DNA of 45,594 bases from Alphaproteobacteria bacterium (GTDB lineage: Bacteria > Pseudomonadota > Alphaproteobacteria > RF32 > CAG-239): assembly GCA_017501665.1 (NCBI GenBank), contig JAFVWM010000006.1:1-45594 (forward strand). Reading direction: 5' to 3'. The notes under the pieces are model-generated. The model was given only the letters and a program-made list of their open reading frames with translations. It was not told the DNA's origin and ran no database searches. Positions within the stretch are counted from its first letter, which is position 1. Every line of letters starts with the position of its first letter. The position numbers and the translations under genes are program-made. This document shows, in pieces, positions 33,374 to 41,964 of the stretch.

Positions 33374-34156
33374 ATGGCAAAAACGACTTGGAAATCAGGA
33401 ACAATGCTTTTTCCCGTACCGCCGGTAATGGTTACTTGCGGAACAATGGAAAAAGCCAATGTTTTGACAATCGCATGGACCGGAATTATCAACTCGGAAC
33501 CGCCGATGACATATATATCGGTTCGTCCAAGTCGTTTTTCGCATAAAATTATTAGCGAAACAAAAGAGTTTGTTATCAATATTGCTAATTTGCCGTTGGC
33601 TAAAGCTTGTGATTTTTGCGGTGTAAAATCGGGTAAAAGTACAGATAAGTTCAAAGAAATGGGGCTGGAATTAGAACCCTGCAAAAATATCAAAACCCCT
33701 ATGCTGAAAGATGCTCCGGTGTCTTTGGAATGTAAGGTTGTCGGCGTAAAAAGCTTTGGTACTCATGATATGTTTTTGGCCGAAATTTTAGCTGTTAATG
33801 TCGATGATAAATATATTGAAGAAGATGGCAGGTTAGCTATTGAAAAAGCAGGTCTTTTGGCTTTTGCTCATGGCAGATATTATACTTTGGGACGAGATTT
33901 GGGGGCATTCGGTTTTTCGGTTGATAAAACCAAGGAAAACAAAACCAAACCTCGCAAATCTAAATTTATGGAAATTTTAAAAATCGAAGAAAAAATTAAA
34001 GACGGTACGTTGAAGATTAAAGAAAAAAAGCCGTCTTTACAAAGAATTATAAAAAACAAAAAACAATCTGCAAAGAAAAATAGTTCAAAATTTGCCGGAA
34101 ACAAAAAAAACGCCAAGCCACATGGTAAGAAATTAAATGCCAAACCAACCAAATAA
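33374..34156 (+). CDS. Flavin reductase-like FMN-binding protein with basic tail
   Basis: A 260-residue protein. Residues 1-180 fit the flavin reductase-like split-barrel domain (PVMVTCGTMEKANVLTIAWT, YISVRPSRFSHKIISETKEF, VINIANLPLAKACDFCG, FLAEILAVNVDD). Residues 195-260 form a strongly basic tail rich in Lys, Asn and Ser that is not part of the domain and may be disordered. The redox partner is unknown. GAGG precedes the ATG. It follows secF by 18 nt and overlaps the next gene by 20 nt, so it is probably part of the secDF transcript. Confidence 0.8.
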   Translation: MAKTTWKSGTMLFPVPPVMVTCGTMEKANVLTIAWTGIINSEPPMTYISVRPSRFSHKIISETKEFVINIANLPLAKACDFCGVKSGKSTDKFKEMGLELEPCKNIKTPMLKDAPVSLECKVVGVKSFGTHDMFLAEILAVNVDDKYIEEDGRLAIEKAGLLAFAHGRYYTLGRDLGAFGFSVDKTKENKTKPRKSKFMEILKIEEKIKDGTLKIKEKKPSLQRIIKNKKQSAKKNSSKFAGNKKNAKPHGKKLNAKPTK

Positions 34157-34685
34157 ACCTCAAAAAACTAAATTAACACATAAAACAACAATCATTATTG
34201 CTTTTATAACATTTGTATTGGCAGTTACCTCAGGTGTTTTTTTATATAATAAATATTTTAGTCCATGGTCTTTTTTATCATCTTTAAGCGATAAGCAACA
34301 AATTGCTTTAGGACGAATTATCGGTGATGCTTATCAAAATATCTACGGATATAAAACAATTTGCAAAACTGAAGATATTGTTTTGGAAAAATATCCGGAA
34401 GCCTATAAAAAACTAATGAAAGAAAACTTAGCTATATTAAATAAAATACTTGCAAAAGACGGCCTTACTCTTGAAAGTGCTATACCGTTGTTTTTACCCT
34501 ATAATGAAATGCAAATGATTAACAATTATTTGTATCATGAATTACGTAATATTGCCGATAGTGAAGAAAAAGGAATTAAATCGGCCTGTCTGATGTTTGA
34601 AGAACAGGCAGACTTTATTGCTTTAGGTCAAGCTAAAGTATTTAAGCAAAATTATGATTCAATATTCAAAAGCATATTGAAATAA
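34137..34685 (+). CDS. Unknown single-pass membrane protein
   Basis: A 182-residue protein with one hydrophobic segment (about 18-40) after a basic N-terminus and a mostly helical remainder of about 140 residues that would face the periplasm. I recognise no family. The start overlaps the 3' end of the flavin reductase gene by 20 nt, suggesting coupled expression. Confidence 0.65.
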   Translation: MPNQPNKPQKTKLTHKTTIIIAFITFVLAVTSGVFLYNKYFSPWSFLSSLSDKQQIALGRIIGDAYQNIYGYKTICKTEDIVLEKYPEAYKKLMKENLAILNKILAKDGLTLESAIPLFLPYNEMQMINNYLYHELRNIADSEEKGIKSACLMFEEQADFIALGQAKVFKQNYDSIFKSILK

Positions 34686-34803
34686 CATCATATTTTGTCA
34701 GTTGTAAAAAAAATTAAGTAAGATTAAAAAAAATATTTACAAAAAAAAATTTTTTCTTTAGCATTTTTTAACGGAAATAAAATGTTATATAAGGAGAAAA
34801 ATC

Positions 34804-35169
34804 ATGAAAAAGACTTTACATGTATGTGCATTAGCCTTGATATTGGGTTTGTCTTCTAATGCAATTGCACAACAACAAGCCGGCGGATATACGGGTCCGT
34901 CAGCAGTAAAAACCATCTCTGTTGCCGAAGCTTTAAAATTGAGCGACAATACAGCGGTTGAACTGGTCGGAAAAATTGAAAAGTCTTTGGGTGATGAAAA
35001 ATATCAATTTAGTGATGAAAGCGGAAGCGTTATCGTAGACATTGATAACGAAGATTTTCGCGGTCTTACCATCAATGAAAATGATGTTGTAAAATTAAGA
35101 GGCGAAGTTGATAAAGAACTTTTGGAAGAAACCGTTATTGATGTTGATAGCGTAGAGAAAGTTCAATAA
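34804..35169 (+). CDS. BOF (YgiW/YdeI-type) periplasmic OB-fold protein
   Basis: A 121-residue exported protein. The signal peptide is cut after AIA (about residue 22). The mature protein starts with GGYTGP and contains the bacterial OB-fold pattern TAVELVGKIEKSLGDEKYQF, SGSVIVDIDNEDFRG and DVVKLRGEVDKE. Relatives in enterobacteria are linked to stress tolerance; the ligand is unknown. It has its own 118-bp upstream gap, an AAGGAG ribosome site and a strong terminator, so it is monocistronic. Confidence 0.88.
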   Translation: MKKTLHVCALALILGLSSNAIAQQQAGGYTGPSAVKTISVAEALKLSDNTAVELVGKIEKSLGDEKYQFSDESGSVIVDIDNEDFRGLTINENDVVKLRGEVDKELLEETVIDVDSVEKVQ

Positions 35170-35189
35170 CCGAATTTACCATAGTCATA

Positions 35190-35216
35190 AAACGGAGCAT
35201 AATGCTCCGTTTTTTT
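35190..35216 (+). terminator. Terminator of the BOF gene
   Basis: AAACGGAGCAT (35190-35200) pairs perfectly with ATGCTCCGTTT (35202-35212), followed by more T residues. Confidence 0.9.
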
Positions 35217-35276
35217 ATAAAAAGATGTTGCATAATAAAAATATTGTGTTAACTTCTCTCTTGAGTAAAAAGTATT

Positions 35277-35508
35277 CGGGATAACAGTTCAGTCTGACCG
35301 GAGCGCCGGCAGTGGTGTCGCACTTGCATGTGGCTCGAGGATAAAAATAACCGCTACTCCGGTTATTTTTACCGCAAGAGGCGAAGTTATGTTAATGAGT
35401 AAGGGAAGCGTAAGCAACCGCGACGAATTTACATTAACGAGTGACCGAAGCGTAGTTGTTGAGCATTTTATAATGCGAAACTTACGAAGCAAGACAAGAA
35501 GTCGGAGG
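35277..35508 (+). pseudogene. Interrupted tRNA-Pro-like fragment, upstream copy
   Basis: The sequence from 35277 matches the 5' half of the intact tRNA-Pro at 35548: CGGGA, then CAGTTCAGTCTG, GAGCGC and CTTGCATG, with a 16-nt addition before CTTGCATG. The 14-nt piece CAAGAAGTCGGAGG (35495-35508), identical to the tRNA's variable and T-arm start, appears only after about 160 nt of unrelated sequence. That insertion holds an 11-bp hairpin (AAAAATAACCG/CGGTTATTTTT, 35343-35370) and two related units of the type (A/C)GAGTnnnnGAAGCGTA (from 35396 and 35438). No complete cloverleaf can form. Confidence 0.65.
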
Positions 35509-35547
35509 CTTCTTGCACAAATAAAAAAAATTATTGTAAAAAATATT

Positions 35548-35624
35548 CGGGACGTAGTTCAGTCTGGTAGAGCGCTTGCATGGGGTGCAAGAAGTCGGAG
35601 GTTCGAATCCTCTCGTCCCGACCA
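35548..35624 (+). tRNA. tRNA-Pro (anticodon GGG)
   Basis: A 77-nt gene with an encoded CCA. The acceptor CGGGACG (35548-35554) pairs with CGTCCCG. The anticodon stem CTTGC/GCAAG encloses ATGGGGT, with GGG at 35582-35584 reading CCC. The T-arm GAGG/CCTC has loop TTCGAAT. A terminator follows at 35631-35656. The gene is intact and lies between two broken copies of itself. Confidence 0.96.
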
Positions 35625-35625
35625 A

Positions 35626-35660
35626 TAAAAAAAGACACCTTTATGGTGTCTTTTTTTATT
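35626..35660 (+). terminator. Terminator of tRNA-Pro
   Basis: AAAGACACC (35631-35639) pairs with GGTGTCTTT (35645-35653), followed by T residues. The same hairpin recurs after the downstream tRNA fragment at 35807-35828. Confidence 0.9.
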
Positions 35661-35693
35661 GGATTTGGAATAAGGTGTCGAAGCTCCGAGGGA

Positions 35694-35798
35694 GGAGGTT
35701 CGACTACCAGCGAAAGCCAGACGGGAGTATGGCGGTGAGCGTTAGCGAATGAGCGCCAGTGCGGCGGAGTGAAACGACGTCAATCCTCTCGTCCCGAC
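35694..35798 (+). pseudogene. Interrupted tRNA-Pro 3' half, downstream copy
   Basis: GGAGGTTCGA (35694-35703) is the T-arm start of tRNA-Pro. The rest, AATCCTCTCGTCCCGACCA, begins at 35782 and is identical to the tRNA's 3' end including CCA. Between them are 78 nt of GC-richer sequence inserted in the T-loop. The insert includes GGCGGTGAGCG, TTAGCGAATGAGCGCC and GTGCGGCGGAGTGAAACGAC. The copied segment continues into the terminator. Confidence 0.7.
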
Positions 35799-35801
35799 CA
35801 A

Positions 35802-35832
35802 TAAAAAAAGACACCTTTTGGTGTCTTTTTAG
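35802..35832 (+). terminator. Duplicated tRNA-Pro terminator
   Basis: AAAGACACC (35807-35815), TTTT loop, GGTGTCTTT (35820-35828). A near copy of the terminator at 35626-35660, showing that the duplication extended past the tRNA end. Confidence 0.85.
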
Positions 35833-35955
35833 TTGAAGAAGATTATCCTCTTTGGCATCTAATTGCGCGTCGGCTCTCTTTCTTTCGCCTCACTTAATAA
35901 GATTCATCAAACTGATCCTTTGCAATCAATGTTGTATCAAAACACTTCATCGCAA

Positions 35956-36279
35956 TTACGGGACGAATGTAAAGAATTTTTTGGCATCATCATAAGATAA
36001 TTCTTGTTCATCGATAGGGAAAAGCTCTGATACGGTTAAGTCGCCATATATATAACCACCTTCAACGAGATCAACAATAGCTTTTACCTTTTTATCGGGT
36101 ATTCGTGAGTATGAAAATGTATCATCTTCATACCAATAATACCCCGATTTAACACGTCTTTTTTCAGCTTCTTCCGCTTTTCGGCTTGCTTTTACAGCAT
36201 CATAATACGAATAAACACACGTAAAGTACGTCATTACAACAAAAGATATTGAGATAACTAAAATCCAATTAATTTCCAT
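35956..36279 (-). CDS. Unknown small membrane protein, 107 residues
   Basis: Residues 5-25 form one membrane segment, followed by a charged helix (AVKASRKAEEAEKRRVKSG) and a C-terminal soluble part of about 60 residues rich in aromatic and acidic residues. I recognise no family. No clear ribosome site precedes the ATG at 36279. It lies between the tRNA-Pro region and alaS in a stretch with few genes. Confidence 0.5.
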   Translation of the reverse strand: MEINWILVISISFVVMTYFTCVYSYYDAVKASRKAEEAEKRRVKSGYYWYEDDTFSYSRIPDKKVKAIVDLVEGGYIYGDLTVSELFPIDEQELSYDDAKKFFTFVP

Positions 36280-36378
36280 AATTTATAATATTTAAATAGT
36301 CAGACATCATAATTTTTAATAGTGAGCAGATGCCAATCTATTTTATTATAAAAATCAAATATTATTTATATCTTGTTT

Positions 36379-38997
36379 TCAAAGTGACTTTTTAATCTCG
36401 GATATTGCTTCATCAAAGCGTGAACAATCGGTTCCGCCGGTTTGAGCCATATCGGGACGACCGCCACCACCTTGGGCGCCGACATATGAAGCAACCTTTT
36501 TAACCAGATCAACGGCAGATATTTTGCCTTTAACATCATCACTGACGCCGATAACAACCGAAGCTTTACCTTCATTAGCGGCAAACAAAGCGATAATGAC
36601 ATTGTCTTTATACTTGTCTTTCATATCATCAACAATGGCTTTCATTTCTTTTGCTTGAATATCGCTTAGTTTTTTAGCTACAAATTTTATGCCGTTTATT
36701 TCTTCCATTTCATCTTTGGCCGAAGCACCACCGCTAACGAGTTGTTTTTTCAGCTCAAAAATTTTGGCTTCCATTTCTTTGCGTTCAGCCAATAAATTAG
36801 CTAAACGCTCCTCAATATCATTTGCACCTACTTTTAAAAGTTGGCTGATATTGTGAACTTTGTTTTCTAAATCTCTAGTATGCGAAACAGCGCCACAACC
36901 GGTTACACATTCCAAACGGCGCACTCCTGCAGCAATAGCAGAATCGGATAAAATAGAAAAGCTTCCGATATTGCCGGTATTTTTAACATGAGTACCACCG
37001 CAAAGCTCTACCGAAACACCGTCACCGACGCAAACAACACGAACTTCGTCGCCGTATTTTTCGCCAAACAAAGCCATAGCACCGGAGTTAACCGCATCTT
37101 CCTGCGACATAATTTTGGTTTGAACATCATAGCTTGAAGCAATCATCTCATTAACTCTGTCCTCTAACTGACGCAATTCATCAGAAGAAATTTGCTTGTT
37201 ATAAGCAATATCAAAACGCATTCTTTCGGGTGCCACAAATGAACCTTTTTGCGTAACCGAAGCACCATATTTTTCTTGCAAAGCTTTGTGCAATAAGTGA
37301 GTTACGGTGTGGTTGCGCTGAATAGCGTCACGATTTTTGGCATTAACTTCAAAAGTTGCCGAAGTGTCAACTTTGATAACACCTTTTATCATACGACACA
37401 TATGGACATGAAGTCCTTCGCATTTCTTTTTGGTATCGTAAACTTCCGCCTCAAAATCAGCACCTTTGATAACACCGATATCACCGACTTGTCCGCCCAT
37501 TTCGGCATAAAAAGGTGTTTGATTGGCAAGTAATGAAAATTCGCCGTCTTTGACTTCGTCAACCAAAGCTCCGTCTTTGACCAAGGCAATAACTTGACCA
37601 TCGGCTGATAAGGTAGAGTAGCCTAAAAATTCGCTTGAGCCGTGTTTGTCTTGCATTTCGAACCAAACTTTTTCAGTTCCGGCATCACCTGAACCAGCCC
37701 AGTTTTTGCGAGCTTCGGCTTTTTGAGCTTCCATTGCCTCGTTAAAAGCTTTTTCATCAACACTGATATTACGCAATTTTAGAGCATCTTGTGTCAAATC
37801 AAGCGGGAATCCGTAGGTGTCATAAAGTTTGAATGCAACTTTACCGTCCAAGCAATCGCCCTCGCTCATATCTTTGGTTTCGTCATCAAGTAACTTTAAG
37901 CCTTTTTCCATAGTTTTGATAAAACGCTCTTCTTCGGTTTTGATTGTCTCAGAAATCAAAGTTTCGGCTTTTATCAATTCGGGATAAGCTTCGCCCATTT
38001 CTTTTTGTAATGAAGGCAAAAGTTTATAAATCATAGGTTCATTAACACCAAGCATATGAACATGGCGCATAGCACGACGCATAATACGACGCAAAACATA
38101 TCCTCTTCCTTCGTTTGAGGGTAATACACCGTCAGCAATCAAAAATGACATAGAACGCAAGTGGTCGGCAATTACATTGTGAGATGAGGCAAACTTGCCT
38201 TTAGGATCAGAATTAGCTATGTCAGCAATTGATTTTATTAAGTTTTGGAATAAATCAATTTCATAGTTGGAGTGAACACCTTGCAAAATGGCTGAAATTC
38301 TTTCCAAACCCATACCTGTATCAATACAACGTTGCTTTAAGTTAACACGAGTACCGTCAGGCAAATCTTCAAATTCATCAAAAACTAAGTTCCAAATTTC
38401 TATCCAACGATCGCCGTCTTCTTCGGGTGTGCCGGGCAATCCGCCCCAAACTTCGGGACCGTGATCATAAAAAATCTCGGAACAATAACCGCAAGGACCG
38501 GTATCGCCCATTTGCCAAAAGTTGTCTTTGGTGGCAATCGGTATAATTCTGTCTGAGGGTAAACCGGAAACTTTTTTCCAAATATCGCGAGAAACTTCGT
38601 CGGTATGAAAATAGGTTACGGCAAGACGATTTTTATCAATACCGAACTCTTTGGTAACCAATTCCCAAGCATAAGCAATAGCTTCATCTTTAAAATAATC
38701 ACCGAAAGCAAAGTTACCCAACATTTCAAAAAATGTGTGGTGACGAACATCATAACCGACAGAATCTAAGTCATTGTGTTTTCCACCGGCGCGTACAGAT
38801 TTTTGGGAGGTCGCCGCGCGTTTGAAAGATGCTGTTTCGTTGCCGGTAAAAATATTTTTGAATTGAACCATTCCGGAATTGGTAAACATCAAGGTCGGAT
38901 CATTGTTCGGCACTAATGATGATGAGGGCAGAATCTTGTGTCCGTTCTTTTCAAAATATTTCAAAAAAGTGCTTCTAATTTCATTTACGGTAATCAT
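36379..38997 (-). CDS. alaS: Alanyl-tRNA synthetase
   Basis: An 872-residue class II synthetase of full length. The catalytic core starts with IRSTFLKYFEKNGHKILPSS and has VRAGGKHNDLDSVGYDVRHH and the GLERISAILQG motif. The editing domain zinc ligands are in HTVTHLLH (near 565) and ELCGGTHVKNTG (near 665). The C-terminal DHHA1-type part ends in VGAQGGGGRPDMAQTGGTD. It corrects Ser and Gly mischarging. No neighbour shares its strand closely, so it is probably transcribed alone. Confidence 0.98.
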   Translation of the reverse strand: MITVNEIRSTFLKYFEKNGHKILPSSSLVPNNDPTLMFTNSGMVQFKNIFTGNETASFKRAATSQKSVRAGGKHNDLDSVGYDVRHHTFFEMLGNFAFGDYFKDEAIAYAWELVTKEFGIDKNRLAVTYFHTDEVSRDIWKKVSGLPSDRIIPIATKDNFWQMGDTGPCGYCSEIFYDHGPEVWGGLPGTPEEDGDRWIEIWNLVFDEFEDLPDGTRVNLKQRCIDTGMGLERISAILQGVHSNYEIDLFQNLIKSIADIANSDPKGKFASSHNVIADHLRSMSFLIADGVLPSNEGRGYVLRRIMRRAMRHVHMLGVNEPMIYKLLPSLQKEMGEAYPELIKAETLISETIKTEEERFIKTMEKGLKLLDDETKDMSEGDCLDGKVAFKLYDTYGFPLDLTQDALKLRNISVDEKAFNEAMEAQKAEARKNWAGSGDAGTEKVWFEMQDKHGSSEFLGYSTLSADGQVIALVKDGALVDEVKDGEFSLLANQTPFYAEMGGQVGDIGVIKGADFEAEVYDTKKKCEGLHVHMCRMIKGVIKVDTSATFEVNAKNRDAIQRNHTVTHLLHKALQEKYGASVTQKGSFVAPERMRFDIAYNKQISSDELRQLEDRVNEMIASSYDVQTKIMSQEDAVNSGAMALFGEKYGDEVRVVCVGDGVSVELCGGTHVKNTGNIGSFSILSDSAIAAGVRRLECVTGCGAVSHTRDLENKVHNISQLLKVGANDIEERLANLLAERKEMEAKIFELKKQLVSGGASAKDEMEEINGIKFVAKKLSDIQAKEMKAIVDDMKDKYKDNVIIALFAANEGKASVVIGVSDDVKGKISAVDLVKKVASYVGAQGGGGRPDMAQTGGTDCSRFDEAISEIKKSL

Positions 38998-39078
38998 TTT
39001 TACTTCCCAAAAATCAAAATAAACATTAACTTCTTACTGATAATGCAAAATTTTGACCTTGGCAAGTATTTTTAATAG

Positions 39079-39564
39079 CTAAAGCACCATCACCAAACCG
39101 AAATTATACATAAAATTAAAGTTCATAAATGTTGCAAACAGCAGCCACCAATAGTACGGATATAACATATAAGAAGCGGTTTCATTAACTTTGGAATACA
39201 TTGCTATCATCTTAAACACACATATATCAAGCAAAAGTATTATAGCGAAACCTAAAGCCAAATGTCCTTCGGCAAAAAATGTAAAACACCACAATATTTG
39301 TAAGAAAAGCTGAAGAATGAAATAATTATTGGCTTTTTTGCGGTTGTAAGAATCGGCATTTTTTAATACTATAAATGTCGATATAATAATTAACACATAT
39401 AAAATTGCCCATGCTATCGGAAAAACCTCGTTAGGCGGTGTAAGAAACGGTTTTTCAATATTGTTATACCATTGATTTATGCCACTATTTGTAAATATTG
39501 AACATATATATGCCGTCAACATAACGGCAAAAAATACATAAAAAAATTTAATTCCCTGTCTCAT
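39079..39564 (-). CDS. tspO: TspO/MBR-family membrane protein
   Basis: A 161-residue protein with five membrane helices. The motif WYNNIEKPFLTPPNEVFPIAW (near 32-52), LQLFLQILWCFTFF and the PYYWWLLFATFMNF ending in helix 5 fit the TspO translocator family, which binds tetrapyrroles and cholesterol-like ligands. In alphaproteobacteria TspO has been linked to regulation of pigment and tetrapyrrole synthesis. There are no tetrapyrrole genes nearby here. Confidence 0.9.
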   Translation of the reverse strand: MRQGIKFFYVFFAVMLTAYICSIFTNSGINQWYNNIEKPFLTPPNEVFPIAWAILYVLIIISTFIVLKNADSYNRKKANNYFILQLFLQILWCFTFFAEGHLALGFAIILLLDICVFKMIAMYSKVNETASYMLYPYYWWLLFATFMNFNFMYNFGLVMVL

Positions 39565-39642
39565 TGCGTTTATTCCTTGAAATGTTAAATCTTTTCATAT
39601 AATTTAGGTGTTAATTGAGTTTTTTAAATAGGGTTAAAACAA

Positions 39643-40338
39643 TTGGAATATAATTACAAATTACTTAAAGCTTATACGGAAAGTGTTTGCAACAACTTGA
39701 TTGTTGATGCAAGGCTTGAAGATGGGCAAAAAGTTACGGCTTTTTGCGGAGCTCCCAACATTGGTGAACAATGTAAGGAAGGCCGTGTCATTTGGCTTAA
39801 AAGGACATCAAACACCTCAAGATTGGTAAAATATAATGTGGCCTTTGTTGAAATAGACGGCTCTCTTGTTTTTGCAAACCCAAAATACGATAAAATCCTT
39901 TTTACCGAAGCTTTTGAAAATGATCTGATCAACGAATTTGATAAGTATGACGAATATCTGGCTTTGGAAACAGAAGGAAAATACTGTGGAATTGATTTTG
40001 AGCTGTCAAATTCAAAAGGTGAAAAATGCTATGTTTATGCAACATCTATTTATTCAAAACGTAATGCCGATGCTGTTTTTCCTCATACAATTAATTTTTT
40101 TGAGATGAAAGTTTTTGAAGAATTGATAAAAAGAAAAAAACAAGGACATGAAGCCTGTGTATTTTTGATAGTTCCACGAAATGATTGCTTAAACGCAAGA
40201 TTTGTATGGGATATAAGCTCATTGGCATCGGGTGCCGTCTATAATGCGGCACAAAACGGTATAAATTTTATTTGTTACAGTTGCAATGTCAGTAAAAATC
40301 TTATAGAAATTGATCATAAACTTGATATTTTATATTAA
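39643..40338 (+). CDS. sfsA: SfsA-like protein (divergent)
   Basis: A 231-residue protein resembling SfsA (sugar fermentation stimulation protein, a nucleic-acid-binding nuclease-like fold). Matching segments include EDGQKVTAFCGAPN, RLVKYNVAFVEIDGSLVFAN, VFPHTINFFEMKVFEELIKR and HEACVFLIVPRNDC. It is more divergent than usual: the typical FPDAVT(E/A)RG stretch is altered. It starts with TTG, 9 nt after AGGG, with no in-frame ATG before the conserved region. It is followed 17 nt later by map. Confidence 0.7.
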   Translation: MEYNYKLLKAYTESVCNNLIVDARLEDGQKVTAFCGAPNIGEQCKEGRVIWLKRTSNTSRLVKYNVAFVEIDGSLVFANPKYDKILFTEAFENDLINEFDKYDEYLALETEGKYCGIDFELSNSKGEKCYVYATSIYSKRNADAVFPHTINFFEMKVFEELIKRKKQGHEACVFLIVPRNDCLNARFVWDISSLASGAVYNAAQNGINFICYSCNVSKNLIEIDHKLDILY

Positions 40339-40355
40339 ACGTTAGGGATTAGATA

Positions 40356-41159
40356 ATGGCTAACAAAAATAAAGACGGAATAACCATATACTCATCAAAA
40401 GACTTTGACGGCATGCGAAGAGCCGGTAAATTGGCGGCAGAATGCTTGGATTATATTACCGATTTTGTCGATGTGGGTGTTACAACTGAATATTTGGATG
40501 ATTTGTGTCGTAAATTTATATTGGAACATGGTGCAATTCCTGCTTGTTTGGGATACAGAGGCTATCCGAAATCGACCTGTATTTCAATAAATCACGAAAT
40601 TTGCCACGGAATACCTTCACCGGAACGTAAACTTCTGAACGGTGATATGTTGAATATTGATGTTACGGTAATTGTCGACGGTTGGTATGGTGATACTTCA
40701 AGAATGTATTATGCGGGAAAACCTTCTGTTAAGGCAAAACGATTGTGCGACGTTACTTACGAATGTTTAATGAGAGGAATTGATGTTGTGAAACCGGGAG
40801 CTTATTTCGGTGATATAGGAGCTGCCATTGAAGATGTTGCACATCATTATGGTTATTCGATTGTAGATATGTTTTGCGGTCACGGCTTGGGTAAAGTTTT
40901 TCATGATGAACCGAATGTTATGCATTGCGGCAAAAAAGGTAGCGGTCCTCGTATTGAAGAAGGTATGTTTTTTACTATTGAACCCATGATTAACTTTGGT
41001 AAAAAAGACGCTACCATATTGGCTAATGAGTGGACAGCCGTGACTAAAGATCGTTCTTTATCTGCTCAATTTGAACATTCTCTCGGTGTTACGAAAGACG
41101 GAGCTGAAGTGTTTACCTTTTCACCAAAAGGATTACACCAACCACCTTACAAAAAATAA
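40356..41159 (+). CDS. map: Type I methionine aminopeptidase
   Basis: Removes the N-terminal Met from nascent proteins. Of 267 residues. The five metal ligands lie in recognisable motifs: NIDVTVIVDGWYGDTSRMY (two Asp), GHGLGKVFHDEPN (His), FFTIEPMI (Glu) and SAQFEHSLGVT (Glu). AGGGAT precedes the ATG. It is in a plus-strand series with sfsA and radC, with short spacers. Confidence 0.96.
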   Translation: MANKNKDGITIYSSKDFDGMRRAGKLAAECLDYITDFVDVGVTTEYLDDLCRKFILEHGAIPACLGYRGYPKSTCISINHEICHGIPSPERKLLNGDMLNIDVTVIVDGWYGDTSRMYYAGKPSVKAKRLCDVTYECLMRGIDVVKPGAYFGDIGAAIEDVAHHYGYSIVDMFCGHGLGKVFHDEPNVMHCGKKGSGPRIEEGMFFTIEPMINFGKKDATILANEWTAVTKDRSLSAQFEHSLGVTKDGAEVFTFSPKGLHQPPYKK

Positions 41160-41180
41160 TTCATATGGGACTTTATTAAA

Positions 41181-41876
41181 ATGAGTGAAAAAAGTGAGCC
41201 TATATATATCGGACACAGACAAAGATTAAAAGAAAGATTTATCCGATCCGAAGGTGCCGACATGGCTGATTATGAAGCCGTTGAATTATTGCTTACTTAT
41301 GCTATCCCCCGACGAGATGTTAAACCTTTGGCAAAAGCCTTGATAAAAGAATTCGGGTCATTTGCCGGTGTTATTTCGGCACCGATGGATCGATTACTTG
41401 AAGTATCCGGCATCAAAGATAATTCAGCTGTTTTGATAAAGTTTGTTGAATTTGCGGCAAAAAAGCTGTCATGGCAAAATCTGGCTTTTGAAGATGCTCC
41501 TTATATTACATCAACCGACAGCTTAATAGAGTTTTGTCGTTGTTCAATGGGATATAGTGAAGTAGAAGTTTTGCGCCTGATTTATGTTGACAGTAAATTA
41601 AAAGTTATCGGAACTGAAATTTTACAAAAAGGATCTATTTCATCCGTAAATATTTCACCGAGAGATATTGTTACCAAGGCTCTGAAAAAGAATGCTTCAG
41701 GTATAATTATGGTTCATAATCATCCGTCCGGTGATCCGAGACCGTCGAAGAACGATATTGAAGCAACAAAATCGGTTAAACTGGCTTGTGATGCGGTAGG
41801 TGTTACTTTGCATGAGCATATTGTTATTACACCATCCGACTTTTATTCTTTTGCGCAACGACACTTAATTATATAG
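41181..41876 (+). CDS. radC: RadC-family JAB-domain protein
   Basis: A 231-residue protein with an N-terminal helix-hairpin-helix region (HRQRLKERF to about residue 90) and a C-terminal JAB/MPN metalloprotease-like domain. The JAMM residues are visible in HNHPSGDPRPSKND (His179, His181, Asp192), with the upstream Glu in GTEIL. The cellular role of RadC remains unsettled. It follows map by 21 nt. Confidence 0.93.
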   Translation: MSEKSEPIYIGHRQRLKERFIRSEGADMADYEAVELLLTYAIPRRDVKPLAKALIKEFGSFAGVISAPMDRLLEVSGIKDNSAVLIKFVEFAAKKLSWQNLAFEDAPYITSTDSLIEFCRCSMGYSEVEVLRLIYVDSKLKVIGTEILQKGSISSVNISPRDIVTKALKKNASGIIMVHNHPSGDPRPSKNDIEATKSVKLACDAVGVTLHEHIVITPSDFYSFAQRHLII

Positions 41877-41964
41877 ACATATCGCGCTTGCCCTTAAAAA
41901 AGCTTGCGCGGTAAGGTTTGATGTATTATTCTTTTTGATAACTTATTTGTTTGGAGAAGGTTTT

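Noticed and set aside
35389..35628. 79-residue plus-strand ORF across the tRNA-Pro locus
   Set aside because: Its last third is a translation of the intact tRNA, and its first part lies in the structured insertion. No ribosome site fits.
41883..41910. GC-rich CGCGC/GCGCG dyad between radC and the OpgB-like gene as a terminator
   Set aside because: The stem is only 5 bp with an 18-nt loop and no T run, so it is too weak to call.
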